64,000 bases of DNA from Spongilla lacustris (GCA_949361645.1 OX442416.1:18532323-18596322); one strand, 5' to 3'. Counted from the first letter of the stretch, positions 21,471-33,673 are shown. The notes: generated from the letters alone by a model not told the origin. Made by a program: numbers and translations.

Positions 21471-22374
21471 CTATTATTATTATTATTTTTATTTTATTTT
21501 TAATAATAAAATTATTATTAAACAAGACAATACACGAATGGAATGAATGCTCATACAGAAATATTATTAATATTGTCCACAAAAAACACCTATAGATGTT
21601 CTAAACTACATAGCTTCTACCTAGAATGGATCTAGCCACTGAACGCACCAGGGACATATTAAGGCGGCTGTAGATGGTGTGGAGGGCCCAAGACTTTGAG
21701 GTTCCTTGGTGCATCCCGAGTGCAGAAGCGAGGCGGGAAAAGACACCCTGAGCTTCCACGCCTCAGTTACCAAAGGTCTCCACTGCTAGGGGGATGCAGG
21801 CCCAGCCCAGCTCCTGGCACTTGGCATCATTCGCCGTGTGTTTCCTGCATTCTGCAGCATAGGCTGCTGCCCCAGCAGTGGAACTGGCGTCTCTCAAGGT
21901 GGCAGGGGTGAGGGGAGATGTTACAGTGATGTCCCGGGCAGCAGGAGATCCTCTGTCCCAACCCTGAACCAGGACATCCGCTGGGCGAGTGTTAGAGTGG
22001 TCACTAGAGAGCCCATACCCAGCTTCCACTCTTACTGAGAGGTGGGCTTGGTGACAGAAGTCAGCAACGATGTCCCGAAGGTGGTTGTGTCTGATCACCA
22101 CATCTCCCCCATGCCTGCAAGAAGTCGCGTGGTGACCCAGAGGATCAAGAACCAGATCAGGGCAGAAGGGGCAGGGAGAGGCGTCTGAAGTTTTGAGACC
22201 GAGCCACCACCTAATGGCCATTTGGAACTCTGCTGATTCAAGGTGCATTTTCAACCTCGTAGAAGGGATAGCAGTAATCCAAGAACTGGCGTGGGGAGAA
22301 GAAACTGAGAGCATGCGAGCCTTGTTCACCGGGGAAGCTGAAGACAGCAGAGAATGGAATGCAAAAGAATCCAG

Positions 22375-22414
<40 letters not shown>
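21471..22414 (-). mobile_element. 5'-truncated RLE LINE copy D, one nonsense change
   Basis: On the minus strand codons run from about 22370 to a terminal TAG at 21601. CPFCPDLVLDPLGHHATSC and RPADVLVQGWDRGSPAARDI give the zinc and RLE motifs. Where the other copies read GNWGKEA this reads GN-stop-GVEA, consistent with a single TGG to TGA change near 21763-21766. After the stop the frame continues to IYSRLNMSLVRSVARSILGR. (ATT)n tracts bound both sides. Confidence 0.8.
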
Positions 22415-23432
22415 TGGATAAATGGACATGCACAAATACACTGATATATAAACATATACAACTAGACTAAACACAATGTACACAAAATGCTAACTATATA
22501 TCTACCCTACATCACTTTGACTGATGCTACGGGAAAGGATAGCAATGGCATTAGCTCGTACCAGGTGAAGGTTCAGCCGCCCGTAGAGTTCGGTAAGAAC
22601 CACAGACTTTGTCTTGGACGAGCAAGTGGCTAGTCGAGAGGCTAGCTGAGAGATGGACTCCAAAGCCTCTTTTCCCCAGGCTCCATAAGACTCCACCACC
22701 AATGGTACACAGACCCAATCAAGTTCCTTACATTTGGTGTCATTGGAGGAGTGCTTTCTCAGCTCAGTGGTCAGTGCAGCTACTCCTGTTGTCACACTCG
22801 CTTCCAAAAGAGTTGTAGGATTAAGCGGAGATGTGACAGACAGGTCAAAAACTGCTGCCTTGCCCAAGACCCAGTTTGGAACTAAAAGGTCAGCTGGACG
22901 GGTGTGGCTGTGATTGGTGAGATTATTACCCATTTCCACCTGGACACCCAGATGAGCTCGCCGGCAGGACTCTGCAAGGACATCACGCAGTTTGTTGTGG
23001 CGGGAAACCACATCACCACCCCTTTTGCAGGTAACAGCATGATGGCCAAGTGGGTCCAAGGCAATCTCAGGGCACAGTGGGCAGCATGAACCATAAGAAA
23101 GGTCCAGGCCAAGCCACCACTTGATGGCAACCTGAAGTTGGGAAGGGTCAAGATGGAGTCCAAGACCTTCTGACGGAGTAACAGACAGCCATGAACCTGC
23201 ATGAGGGGAGGAAACAGACAGCAAGCGAGCCTTGTCAGCAATGGAGGACATGTCAAGTAGAACCTTGAAGAGGTGGTCATCCAGCTTGGAGGAAAGGCTC
23301 TTTTGGGTGACTGAAGTCAACAGAAGTGCCTCTAAGTTAATAGCCTCTGATGGTGGTAGAAACGAATTAAACATACGAGTTGCTGAGGCAAGGTGGTGCT
23401 GAGACTGGGAGCCAAAACCCGAGGTACAAAGT
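22415..23432 (-). mobile_element. 5'-truncated RLE LINE copy E, longest minus-strand frame
   Basis: The uninterrupted frame runs from about 23432 to the stop at 22502; the ATG-initiated part is 290 residues. In that numbering the zinc motif is C98-x2-C101...H112-x3-C116, the RPAD motif is at about 159-162 and the following endonuclease aspartate is D177. It ends ELYGRLNLHLVRANAIAILS. The protein would lack the reverse transcriptase. The 5' end abuts an (ATT/ATTT)n tract at 23433-23480. Confidence 0.82.
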
Positions 23433-23442
23433 GATTATTATT

Positions 23443-23480
<38 letters not shown>

Positions 23481-23484
<4 letters not shown>

Positions 23485-23610
23485 AAATAATATTTTCTAT
23501 GTAATTAGCAGATACATAATATAGCAGGCATGTAACACAAAAACAGTTCAAAGGGGCTCGATCCTACTAAGGATGGCCGATGCCAATAATAATAATAATA
23601 ATAATAATAA
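23481..23610 (+). repeat. LINE 3'-tail fragment with (AAT)n
   Basis: About 105 bp of LINE-like 3' UTR containing AAAGGGGCTCGATCCTACTA ends in (AAT)n at 23586-23610. It is oriented opposite to copies A-E. It marks where the train switches from minus-strand to plus-strand copies. Confidence 0.6.
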
Positions 23611-24863
23611 TGCTTTCTCTCATCCAGTTTAAAGATCTATGATGATGAACTCAGAGCAACGGTCTGTAGCTCTTTTAATATCCAACTGGCTGAAAGTGAC
23701 CCTTCTTGGATACAATCCACTTTGCCTGTGTGTCATGGTGGGCTTGGCATTCGGAGTGCTGTGCAGCTTGCACCTTCTGCCTTCTTGGCTTCAGCTGCTG
23801 CCTCCTCCGGACTTGCTCACCTAATTCTACCAGCAAATATGCAACCACCTCAGCTTAGCTATGTGGATGAGGCTTTTGCTTCATGGTCCCAAGGGTGCCA
23901 AGAGCAACCCCCCACTGATGCTGCTGCCCATCATCAGAAAACATGGGACTCACTCAGAGTATCTTCTATTGCAGATACACTATTTACAGACTCATCTGAT
24001 CCAATGCACCGGGCTCGTTTCCTAGCTGCATCCTGTAAGGAGTCTGGTGCATGGTTAAATGCCCTGCCGGTTACATCACTGGGACTACGTATGGATGATG
24101 CTACAATGAGAATATCTATGGGTCTCCGTCTGGGACTACCTCTATGTCAAAGCCATACCTGCCAACACTGTGGGGCAGAGGTGTCTCAGTTTGCCACACA
24201 TGGCTTAAGCTGCAGAAAGAGTGCAGGACGCCACCACCGCCATTCAGCTGTCAATGACATCATCTACAGAGCTTTGGTTGCAGCACATGTTCCATCACAT
24301 CTGGAGCCTTCAAGCCTGTATCGTTCAGATGGGAAGCGACCTGATGGTGTCTCAATTGTCCCTTGGAAGTGTGGCCAACTTCTGGTGTGGGATGCAACAT
24401 GTCCGGATACTTTTGCACCTTCTTACTCCACAATTGCTGCAAAGCAAGTTGGAGCAGTTGCTCAACAGGCAGAAGAAAAGAAGATGCAAAAGTATAAACA
24501 CCTTGACTCATGCTACTTTTTCACTCCAGTGGCAATAGAAACAAGTGGAGTTTTTGGACCAAAGACAATGGAGTTCCTGAAAGGTTTGGGGCATCGGTTG
24601 AGGCAGGTGTCTGGAGAAGCCAACTCTTTTGCATATCTCACTCAGAGACTCTCAGTTGCCGTCCAACGTGGCAATGCAGCTTCTGTGTTGGGAACAATGA
24701 AGATGGGCAGTCAGGAGGAAGAGTTTTTTGTATAAAAATGTATATTGTGTGAGTGAGTGAGTGAGTGTTAGGATAAGTATAATGTTGTTGTTTGTTCATT
24801 TATCCTGATGTATCTGTATAATTAAAATATTTATTATAATAATAATAATAATAATAATAATAG
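23611..24863 (+). mobile_element. 5'-truncated RLE LINE copy G with intact C-terminal frame
   Basis: The frame 23722-24735 encodes 337 residues and stays open upstream toward 23640. The zinc motif is C147-x2-C150...H160-x3-C164. The RLE motif is KRPDGVSIVPW at 205-215, with the following aspartate in LVWDATCPD (D224). It belongs to a different subfamily from copies A-E (RPDG versus RPAD). The 3' UTR holds GAGTGAGTGAGTG and ends in (ATA)n at 24832-24863. The reverse transcriptase is lacking. Confidence 0.85.
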
Positions 24864-25270
24864 ACAGAATATGTATGGAACGCCGTTGCCCTCAAAATTC
24901 AGTGCGTTTCAATATTTTATTTTATTTTTGTATTTATTTTTATTTTTTATTTTATCTATAGTAATTTGGAAATACTATCCGATAAATAGAACACTGTCTT
25001 GATCGCTACTTGAAGTTACCGTGTTTTCTCAATAAACACGTTGTTTAGTTCGCTGCGAGGTTGTTACATTTTTTGCTGTGTGTTCTAAACAGACGCAGCT
25101 TGTTTTTACCCATTGAACACCTCTTCGTTGTAGCTTGTTTGGATCGTAAGCGGGCGTGTACTAGCTCTTTAGTTACGTTCCTCTCCATAGTGATACGCAA
25201 CGGCATGTATTGTTAGCGGTAGCCGCGATATCCCCGATTATGTTGCTTTCCTGACCAAAGCCCTCCCTTC

Positions 25271-25509
25271 CAGCGGCGTAGGAAGGAGTTTAAAAGTGGG
25301 GGACAAACTTTGATGGTCATCATGGGGAGGGTGCGGGAGAGGGGTACCCGTCCCGGCGGTCCCGCCCAGCCAGCTAGGTGAGTGCTGTAAGCTTCACCAT
25401 TCTGAGCAAAAGGTAGGTTTTGCTTAGTTTTTAATAAAAATAAGATAGTATGCATTAATACACTGTAGTATCGCTGGTGTAAAAGTCGCCCCCCTTTTCT
25501 ACGCCACTG
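25271..25509. mobile_element. MITE with CAGYGGCGTAG ends
   Basis: The left end is CAGCGGCGTAGGAAGGAG and the right end, read inward, is CAGTGGCGTAGAAAAGG. The mirrored position in the right palindrome arm (near 31790) is continuous without it, so it is a clean insertion. The flanks CTCCCTTC and CTTTCGTC are only partly alike, so the target duplication is eroded. The ends match those of the larger element at 41046-44886. Confidence 0.75.
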
Positions 25510-26083
25510 CTTTCGTCTGCATACGCTTTACCCAATCAGAACAGTGTATGCACGTTGCTTTCTGAGCGGTGATAGAAAACCGGATCTTACAATGGCATTT
25601 TGGAATCATTATGTGATTAAACAACACACAAATCAATTTAAATGTTCAATCACATGCACTCAGACGTCACAGCGATTTTAAAGAGGATTTGAAAAACCTT
25701 TATAAAATCAAAACTTGATTCGACGCTTTTTATGTACATGCGCATTGCTGAACTGCTGAACGTTCTGCTTGTATAAATTATATTTCCTTTACAGCGTGCT
25801 CTTTAATTTGTTCTTCTTTTGGTACTGGATTTCCCTTTGTTCCTTTCTCAGCTCTTCAGTGTGACATTGCACCTAAGTCATATTTTAAACGCTTACACGT
25901 TCACCACCAGCACTAAGAATTATAACTGGCATGATTTATTTTTTATAATATCAGGTTCTCATACTTCCGAATCCACCTGAACATCTCAGTTCATCACAAA
26001 AGACCCATTTAACTATAACAGTCCTTCTGATGAAAAAGGTTTGGTATAGTTGGCAAAACCAGATATCTAGTAACATTTCTGTA

Positions 26084-26950
26084 GGGGAGGAGTGGGTTAG
26101 TTGAGCCAAATTTTAGGGTGAGGTTTATTCATTTTGGTTAATAGCCAGATATACAAAGGGGCATCACTTGGCATGTCGTAGAATTGTTAGAGACTGGGGA
26201 TGGGCATGAGAAAAAGGACATTATAAAATATCAACTGGTGTAAAAACTAACCCAGTGAAGTGGTTCAGTAGATCTTTAAGCCATATGCTGTCTTAAGCTA
26301 AAGTTGTGTGCATATGCTAGCAAGAGTAGGCCAAGGCCTTCTTGTCTCTCTTGTCCAATTTCCAAGCATTGTGAAATAATTGATCAAAGTAATTCATACA
26401 CTAATGCATGACACTTTACCAATGAGAGCCCATAAAATTGATTTGCAAGTGCTTTAACGTGATTCACAACATCATTCTCCATTTTACAAATATAAACAGA
26501 ATGCCTCTGAGATTGTTTCATAGCCAAACAAGCCTAGCTCACTATTTCTGTTACATGAGCCAATAATGCCATACGATCACAATTAAAGTGTACGGCTCAA
26601 CTAACCCCTTTGCAAATGGCTCAACCCCACTACTAACTTTTCAAGTAAAGAGGAAAGTTGCATAAAATGGAAGCAAAGTATATAGTTTATTTTAAACATT
26701 AATGTAGCTGCATACTTGTACTTTCTAACACCTAGATTGAAACAGAAATATCAATGATGCCAGCACAAACTGTGAAAAAAAAAAGAATTTCACTCTGATC
26801 ATCAAATTTCTTATTTTTGAATGTTACATTGTAATGAATACAAAAGCAAAATCCATATGTAGGACAAAAAGATAGTCATTACACTTAATGTCAATATATG
26901 TAGCATAATTCAAGAAAAAAGGGGGTGGCTCAACTAACCCACTCCTCCCC
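26084..26950. mobile_element. TA-flanked element with GGGGAGGAGTGGGTTAGTTG ends (left arm)
   Basis: Terminal inverted repeats of about 25 bp, GGGGAGGAGTGGGTTAGTTG followed by AGCC, are flanked by TA on both sides. This is compatible with a Tc1/mariner-type target duplication. The element is 867 bp with no usable frame. The mirrored copy in the other arm is 30069-31310, so insertion predates the palindrome. Confidence 0.7.
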
Positions 26951-28239
26951 TACTTATAATAATTCTCAAAAGCGTAGGCAAGTCAAGTGTATCGTTAATA
27001 ACTCAAAAGTGAAATCCTCTTGTTTAATAATTTCAATTTTCTAGTAGTCCACCAAGAACACTGATTCCTATGTTTACATATAACAACAAGACATAGGAGC
27101 ATTCAATAGTCAACATGTACATTTAGATGCAGATGGATTAACATTTGGATCTAAAAAACACCACCTTGGGAGTGTAGATTAAGATCTCATAATTGCAGGT
27201 GGACAATGCATTTATAATGCAACTTGGGCCTAGTATAGTTCTCCAGAAGTTGAATACAATGTTGACGAAACCTGATGTGTGGGGTATGGTGAAATGAATT
27301 TATATAGTGAATAGTAGGAATATCCTAAATTGAATATTTTAGCCATGGAATATACTGTATTCTGTGCATACCTGATCCAGTACTTCAATTTAACACACCA
27401 TTATAATAATACTTAACGAGGCTCATAGTTATATTTGTGGCCACCAATCCCCCAAGATACTTGTGTACTACATAATACATTATTATGTGCCAATGACTAT
27501 ATTCAATGGAGTTTTTTAACATTTACAATTGATCTACAAACTTGGGAAGAACAAAAGGGAACTCATTTGCTCTGATGCAATGTTACCAGCAAGCATTACC
27601 CAGACTGTTGTTAAAAATGATTACCTTATACAGAGTATGGCATTAACCAATAAGGATTATTTCAAAATGGTTTGGTGGATTTGGCAGTCCAGTTTTACTC
27701 CCAGAAAAATAGAAAAGGCCATCTACAAATGCTGTTTTTTTCTGGCCTTCTAGTAAAACACAGTAATCCTTCATATTACCATATAGATACCTACCAAAGT
27801 GTACACCAGGACATTAGACAATAAGTTGATACTCACATTGCATGTCTAAATGCATTTTGTGATTAACCCTCAAATATCTATACCCACACTTAAAACACAC
27901 TTACCTAAAACCCACTACACACATGTACACATACACTACACTACACCTATACCCACACTATGTACACTTACCTATACTGCACTAAACATAGCTACATTCC
28001 TACACCCACATATATATCTACACACACATACTAACATCTACACAAGTACATACACTTAAACTAACACACATTACACAAGTGTGGTGTGCATGAGTTAGGT
28101 GTCGTGTGTGTAGGTAGTGTGGGTGTTGGTGCATTGAATTGTCATGCAGTTCAATTTGATTAATGTAAGTAAATAAGGAGGATTCAATACATCTAGAAGT
28201 ACATGCATACATAAATTGATCAAGGTACACTATATGTGT

Positions 28240-28690
28240 AGAGAAGTGTGAATGTAGTGCAGTATAGTATATGTAATGTAGTGTGGGCGTAGGTATGTGT
28301 AGTGTACTGTGGATGATATGTGTAGTGTAGAGTGGGTGTAGGTATGTGTAGTGTAGAGTGGATGTAGGTATGTGTAGTGTAGAGTGGGTGTAGGTATGTG
28401 TAGTGCAGAGTGGATGTAGGTATGTGTAGTGTAGAGTGGGTGTAGGTATGTGTAGTGTAGAGTGGATGTAGTGTAGAGTGGGTGTAGGTATGTGTAGTGT
28501 GGGTGTATGCATGTGTAGTGTAGTGTGGGTGTAGGTATGTGTAGTGTGGGTGTATGCATGTGTAGTGTAGTGTGGATGTATCATCATGTATGTGTGTGTA
28601 GTGTAGGTGTAGGTATGTGTAGTGTAGTGTGGGTGTAGCTATGTGTAGTGTATGTATGTGTAGTGTAGTGTGGGTTTAGGTATGTGTACC
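28240..28690. repeat. Minisatellite at the palindrome centre, ~26-bp unit
   Basis: The unit is GTGTAGTGTAGAGTGGGTGT plus AGGTAT, with variants. The facing side of the centre (27895-28080) is rich in the complementary ACACTACACC and TACACCCACA words, so the array itself may have been part of the inverted structure. Confidence 0.85.
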
Positions 28691-30068
28691 ATATTAATTA
28701 CTAAGTACATTTACATCCAGCCATGTACCGGTACACACTTCCCTACCAAATACATTTTTCATGCATGTGCCAACTAAATTCTATGCCTTTAAGTTGGGAC
28801 TTATTGTCTAATGTCCTGGTTATTTTACTGCAACACCAGAAAACACTGCAGAAAAATAGCATTTATTTTATACATGACCTATTCTAGTTTACTGTGTGTA
28901 CTACCATTTTTGTAGTAATCCTGTGTTGGATGTTGATGTGAGCTGCATGTTTATGGTCAGTGCTAAACGTACATTTGACTCATTGAAACTCATGCAAGAT
29001 ACAGACTATCTTTATTCCTCACCATGATTTTCGGCTACACATTTTTACTTATCCAGTTGTAATACCTTGCATGAGCATGTCATATGTGCCAACAATATTG
29101 TCGCATGCAAGTCTCATCTGAAAGATGTTGATCTATCCCTTTATGTAAACTGTATATCCCTTTAAATAGGTTGCAGTATATTTGATTATACTTGTCCCTT
29201 CAGTCCCACTCCGTATAGGGGTAATCGTTGTAAAATACAGTCTGGGTAGGCTTGCTGCTATGATTGCATCAGTGCAAAAGCAGTTTGTTTTTGTCCCTCC
29301 CAAACATTGGTTTCGTATTGATTATTATTTTTTCAACTGCATGCAGCCCACAGTGTGTACTTGTCTGATTAAAGGTGAAAGAAAATTAATGACATTAATT
29401 TGTACAGCAATTGTAAAATCAGGCAAATGAATTCTTTCAAAAAGTCAGTGACACATAATAATTCATGCATGTACTATGTGGTGCACAAGTATTTTAGGGG
29501 ATTGGTGGCCACAAATATAATTATGAGCTTCATTAAATATTATTGTAGTGGTATATTAAAGGATAACGTACCAAATTGAAAAGTACTGGCATGCACAGAA
29601 TACAGTATATTCCATGGCTGAAATATTCAATTTAGGATATTCCTACCATTCAATTCAACCAAGCACTTAACTCGCCTAACCATTAGGTTTCATCTACATT
29701 TACACAACTTCTGGTTAACTATACTAGACCCAAGGTGCATTATAAATGCAATATGAACAGTGTCATCTTTCATTGCAGATCATCTTGTCCACCAGCAATT
29801 ATGAGATCTTACTCTTGATACTTCGAATTCTACACTACCAAGGTGGTGTTTTTTAGATCCAAATTTTAATGCATCAGCATCTAAATGTACATGTTAACTA
29901 TTGAAAGCTCTTATATTGAACTTTTATCTTGTTGTTATATGTAAGCATAGAAATCAGTGTTCTTGGCGGACTACTAGAAAATCAAAATTAGTAAACAAGG
30001 GGATTCCACTTATGAGTTATTAACTATACACCTGACTCACCTAACTCTTTTGATAATTACTATAAGTA

Positions 30069-31310
30069 GGGGAGGAGTGGGCTAGTTGAGCCACTAGATT
30101 AGTTGAGCCACCCCCCCCCCCCCCCCTTTTTTTTTAGCTATATGAAGAAACATACTTGAATTATGCTAAAATATATTAAGTGCAATGACTAGCTTATTGT
30201 CCTACATAAAAATTTAGTTTTTGTATTCATTACAACCATGAGAGACAATTTATATATCACTAGTGAGGAAACTGAAGTCTTCCTTAGTGATGAGATCTAA
30301 GATGTATATACATGTATTGGATACCGAGACATTAATGTTAACATAAACACACTTTAAAATTATACTAATTTGTCTTTGGTGGGTAAACATCTACCCAGAA
30401 TGACCCTGGCAATGGCTCGGATGACAGTGAAGCTTAGCCTGCCATACATTTCAGCCAAGACTTGACTCTTGTGGCAGGAAGAGGTGGTGGCAATGTAGGA
30501 TGCGAGGCAGGAGAAGGTGGTGTAAGCTTCTTTGCCCCAGTTACAATATATCTCCACAGTGAATGGGACACAAACCCACCCACAATGTAATATTCAAAAA
30601 TAAGGAATCTGTTGATCAGAGTGAAATTCTATTTTCTTACAGTCTATGCTCTCATCAATGATATTTCCGTTTCAGTCTAGGGTGTTAGAAAGTACAAGTA
30701 TGCAGCTATATTAAAATAAACTATATACCTTGCTTCCATTTTATGCAACTTTCCTCTTTACTTGAAAAGTTAGTAGTGGGATTAAGAGCCATTTGCAAAG
30801 GGGTTAGTTGAGCCATACGCTTTAACTGCGATCATATGGCATTATTGGTTCATGTAACAGAAATAGTGAGCTAGGCTTGTTTGGCTATGAAACAATCTCA
30901 GAGGCATTCTGTTTATATTTGTAAAATGGAGAATGATGTTGTGAATCATGTTAAAACACTTGCAAATCAATTTTATGGGCTCTCATTGGCAAAGTGTCAT
31001 GCATGTGTATGAATTTACTTTTTAAAATCAATTATTTCACAATGCTTGGAAATTGGACAAGAGACAAGAAGGCCTTGGCCAACTCTTGCTAGCTTAAGAC
31101 AGCATATGGCTCAACTGACCCACTTGGCTGGGTTAGTTGTGCCACTTAACACCAGTTGATTTTTTATAATGTCCTTTTTCTCATGCCCATCCCCAGTCTC
31201 TAACATTTCTACGACATACCAAGTGATGCCCCTTTATATATCTGGCTATTAACCAAAACCCAAAGGCACTATAAACCTAACCCTAAAATTCAACTAACCC
31301 ACTCCTCCCC
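30069..31310. mobile_element. TA-flanked element, right-arm copy, interrupted by a LINE fragment
   Basis: It has the same terminal repeats and TA flanks as 26084-26950. Near its left end the sequence GTTGAGCCA is duplicated beside a C tract. It is longer than its partner mainly because of the LINE fragment at 30236-30581. Confidence 0.7.
30236..30581 (-). mobile_element. LINE C-terminal fragment in the right palindrome arm
   Basis: Minus-strand codons CNWGKEAYTTFSCLASYIAT, then VLAEMYGRLSFTVIRAIARVIL, match the C-terminus of the RPAD-type LINEs. The insertion separates ATTCATTACAA from ACAATGTAAT, whereas the left arm has the uninterrupted ATTCATTACAATGTAAC (read on its reverse strand). A short ACAA target duplication is implied. 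Confidence 0.75.
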
Positions 31311-32699
31311 TACAGGATTATAACTAGATATCTGGTTTTGTCAACTATACTCGGCCTTTTTCTTCAGAAGGACTGTTATAGTTAAATGGGTCTTGTGTGA
31401 TGAACTGAGATGTTCAGGTGGATTCAAAAGTATGCGGAGAACCTGATATTAAAATAAATCATGCCAGTTATAATTTTCAGTGGTGGTGAACTTGTAAGCG
31501 TTTTTTAGGTGCAATGCCACACTGAAGAGCTGAGAAAGGAACAAAAGGGAAATCCAGTACCAAGCAGTACCAAGAAATGAAAATAGAGCAAACTTTAAAG
31601 GAAATATAATTTATACAAGCAGAACGTTCAGCAGTTAAGCAATGCGAATGTACATGTAAGGTATTGTGTACAATCAGAGTAACGTACGTGTTGATCTATT
31701 ATAGGCCTACAATATGGTCCGGTTTTCTATCTCCGCTCAGAATGCAAAGTGCATACACCGTTCTGAGTGGGTAAAGCATATGCAGACAAAGGGAGGGCTT
31801 TGGAAAGTATACAGGAAAGCAACATGATCGGGGATATCGCAGCTACCGGTAATAATTAAAGCTAACAATACATTCGTATGGAGAGGAACTAAAGAGCTAG
31901 TACACGCCCGCTTAGAGGTGTTCAATGGGTAAAAAACAAGCTGCGTCTGTTAAGAACACACAGCAACAAATGTAGCAACCTCGCAGCGAACTAAACAACA
32001 CACAGCAACAAATGTAACAACCTCGCAGCGAACTAAACAACGTGTTTATTGAGAAAACAAGTAGCGATCAAGACAGTGTTTCTATTTATCGGATAGTATT
32101 TCTAAATTACTATGGATAAAATAAAAAAATAAAAAATAAATACAAAAATAAAATAAAATATTGAAACGCTCTGAATTTTGAGGGCAACGACGTTCCATAG
32201 ATATGATTATTGTTATTATAAAATTATGCAGATACATCAGGATAAATGAACATTCACATCTATGGATTTACATCGATTATTAAACTTAGCTTGTTTAGTT
32301 GTTACACGTGATTATCTAGCATTTTTCAGTAGAGGACCCAAGGCATGAGACACAGGTGACATTGCAAAAGACGGATGGTAAAAAACAATATAGTAGCGCT
32401 GCTAAAGCGGCTTTATTGTTCTGAGCAATGGTGCACTCTTATAGTTATGAGTTTAATCCTTTCATGACATTTTCTATTGTCACAAAAAGTTATGTTGCTA
32501 ATTTCATGCGATTTATCGATACGCAGAAAGGCCGGGTCGCACGGCTCTCATTGAGTTCCGTGACAAAAATTAACGATTATTTTTGCTCATCAAAAGTCGA
32601 TAACTTTTTAAGTATTAAACACCTGCACTAGGTTTGAATATCATAAAGTTTTTGTTTTTTTTTACGCTCTTTTCGACGGTAGTATTTTTATTTCTATTA

Positions 32700-32736
32700 C
32701 AGGCCAGGGACAGGGGCGGATCCTGGAATTTGGAAA

Positions 32737-32770
<34 letters not shown>

Positions 32771-32890
32771 ACAGTTAGAGGCGCCGGCCCGGGGAGGGTG
32801 TGAGATGGGGGCACCCCTCCCGTCCAGCTAGGGGGTATGGGGGAGCGCTGTAAGCTCCCTCATCGGGGCCTGGGGCGGAGGCCTACATGT
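32700..32890. mobile_element. Element end with CAGGGGCGGATCC and ~32-G tract
   Basis: CAGGGGCGGATCCTGGAATT is followed within 35 bp by a G run at about 32738-32769, then GC-rich sequence. This is the same arrangement as the CAGTG(G/C)CG-type element ends elsewhere in the window. The other terminus was not found, so it may be truncated. Confidence 0.5.
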
Positions 32891-33120
32891 AGAAGCCAAC
32901 GCGTTTTGCGTTGTAATAAAAGCTCCGAAAACTACGCAAAAAAGCAGGCCTGTTAAATAGTAACTATATTGTTTATATGTGTGCAATGCATGTATTTTTC
33001 ACAAAAAATACATATTAGTTGTAGTAACTGCCAAAGTACCAGTTTATAGCGTTCGTACTTAAAATGTAACTACTAAATTTGTGGGCCAAAAAATATAGCT
33101 CATCTTTTATATTACTAATT

Positions 33121-33530
33121 TTAATAATACATATATACAATGACTTTCTGTTGTCTAACTGGGCAACAGGCAAGACAGCTGCCTTTGACATCTCTGTAAC
33201 CTCTCCACTTAACACGCATACCCTTATGGAAGCGGGAGTGTCTGCAGGATCAGCTGCCCTAGCCACTGAAGGCAGAAAGCACAAGGCCAATGATCCTAAA
33301 TGCAAAGAACTCGGCTGGTTGTGTGTTCCCCTGGTAGCTGAGACATATGGTGCATGGGGAAATGAAGCTATTGAAGCCTTCTCACAGCTGGCATCACGGC
33401 TTGCCACTCTAACATGCATGCAGGCCCAAGTCGACCGTCCTTAATTGGAGACTTCTATGGCAGGCTCAATCTCCATCTACTAGGACTGAATGTTACGGAA
33501 AAAATCAGATCTCGTCTAACAAAGCTTGAG
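33121..33530 (+). mobile_element. LINE C-terminal fragment (RPAD-type), plus strand
   Basis: The open frame encodes NWATGKTAAFDISVTSPLNT, then CKELGWLCVPLVAETYGAWG and FSQLASRLATL. After a frame change, FYGRLNLHL follows. It covers the region downstream of the RLE aspartate; upstream parts are missing. It abuts the (TG)n tract. Confidence 0.8.
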
Positions 33531-33575
33531 TGAATGCTGTTATTTAGAAGGACCCTGCAAACTGCCAACAAGGTG

Positions 33576-33577
<2 letters not shown>

Positions 33578-33653
<76 letters not shown>

Positions 33654-33672
33654 TGTGTGTGTGTCTGTGTGT
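33578..33672. repeat. (TG)n microsatellite
   Basis: About 47 TG units with two TC interruptions near the right end. Confidence 0.97.
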
Positions 33673-33673
33673 G

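Larger units (their letters stand above)
24793..27835. repeat. Left arm of a ~7.5-kb imperfect palindrome
   Basis: From TTCATTTATCCTGATGTATC (LINE 3' UTR end) inward, this arm is the reverse complement of 32251 back to about 28795, with substitutions and indels. Landmarks shared in mirror order include AACGCCGTTGCCCTCAAAA, ACACGTTGTTTAGTTCGCTG, TGTTGCTTTCCTG, the TAGGGGAGGAGTGGG element ends, ATTTGTGGCCACCAATCCCC and CAGGACATTAGACAATAAGT. The arm contains a MITE (25271-25509) that the other arm lacks. The open frame at 27529-27753 shows no domain. Confidence 0.88.
28795..32251. repeat. Right arm of the ~7.5-kb imperfect palindrome
   Basis: It mirrors 24793-27835. The arm contains a LINE fragment (30236-30581) absent from the left arm. 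Near its outer end a short tandem duplication of ACACAGCAACAAATGTA-AACAACC sequence (31960-32040) is also arm-specific. The open frame at 29182-29430 is unassigned. Confidence 0.88.

Noticed and set aside
28018..28587. 109- and 189-codon histidine/threonine-rich minus-strand frames
   Set aside because: They are translation of the 26-bp minisatellite and neighbouring CA-rich sequence.
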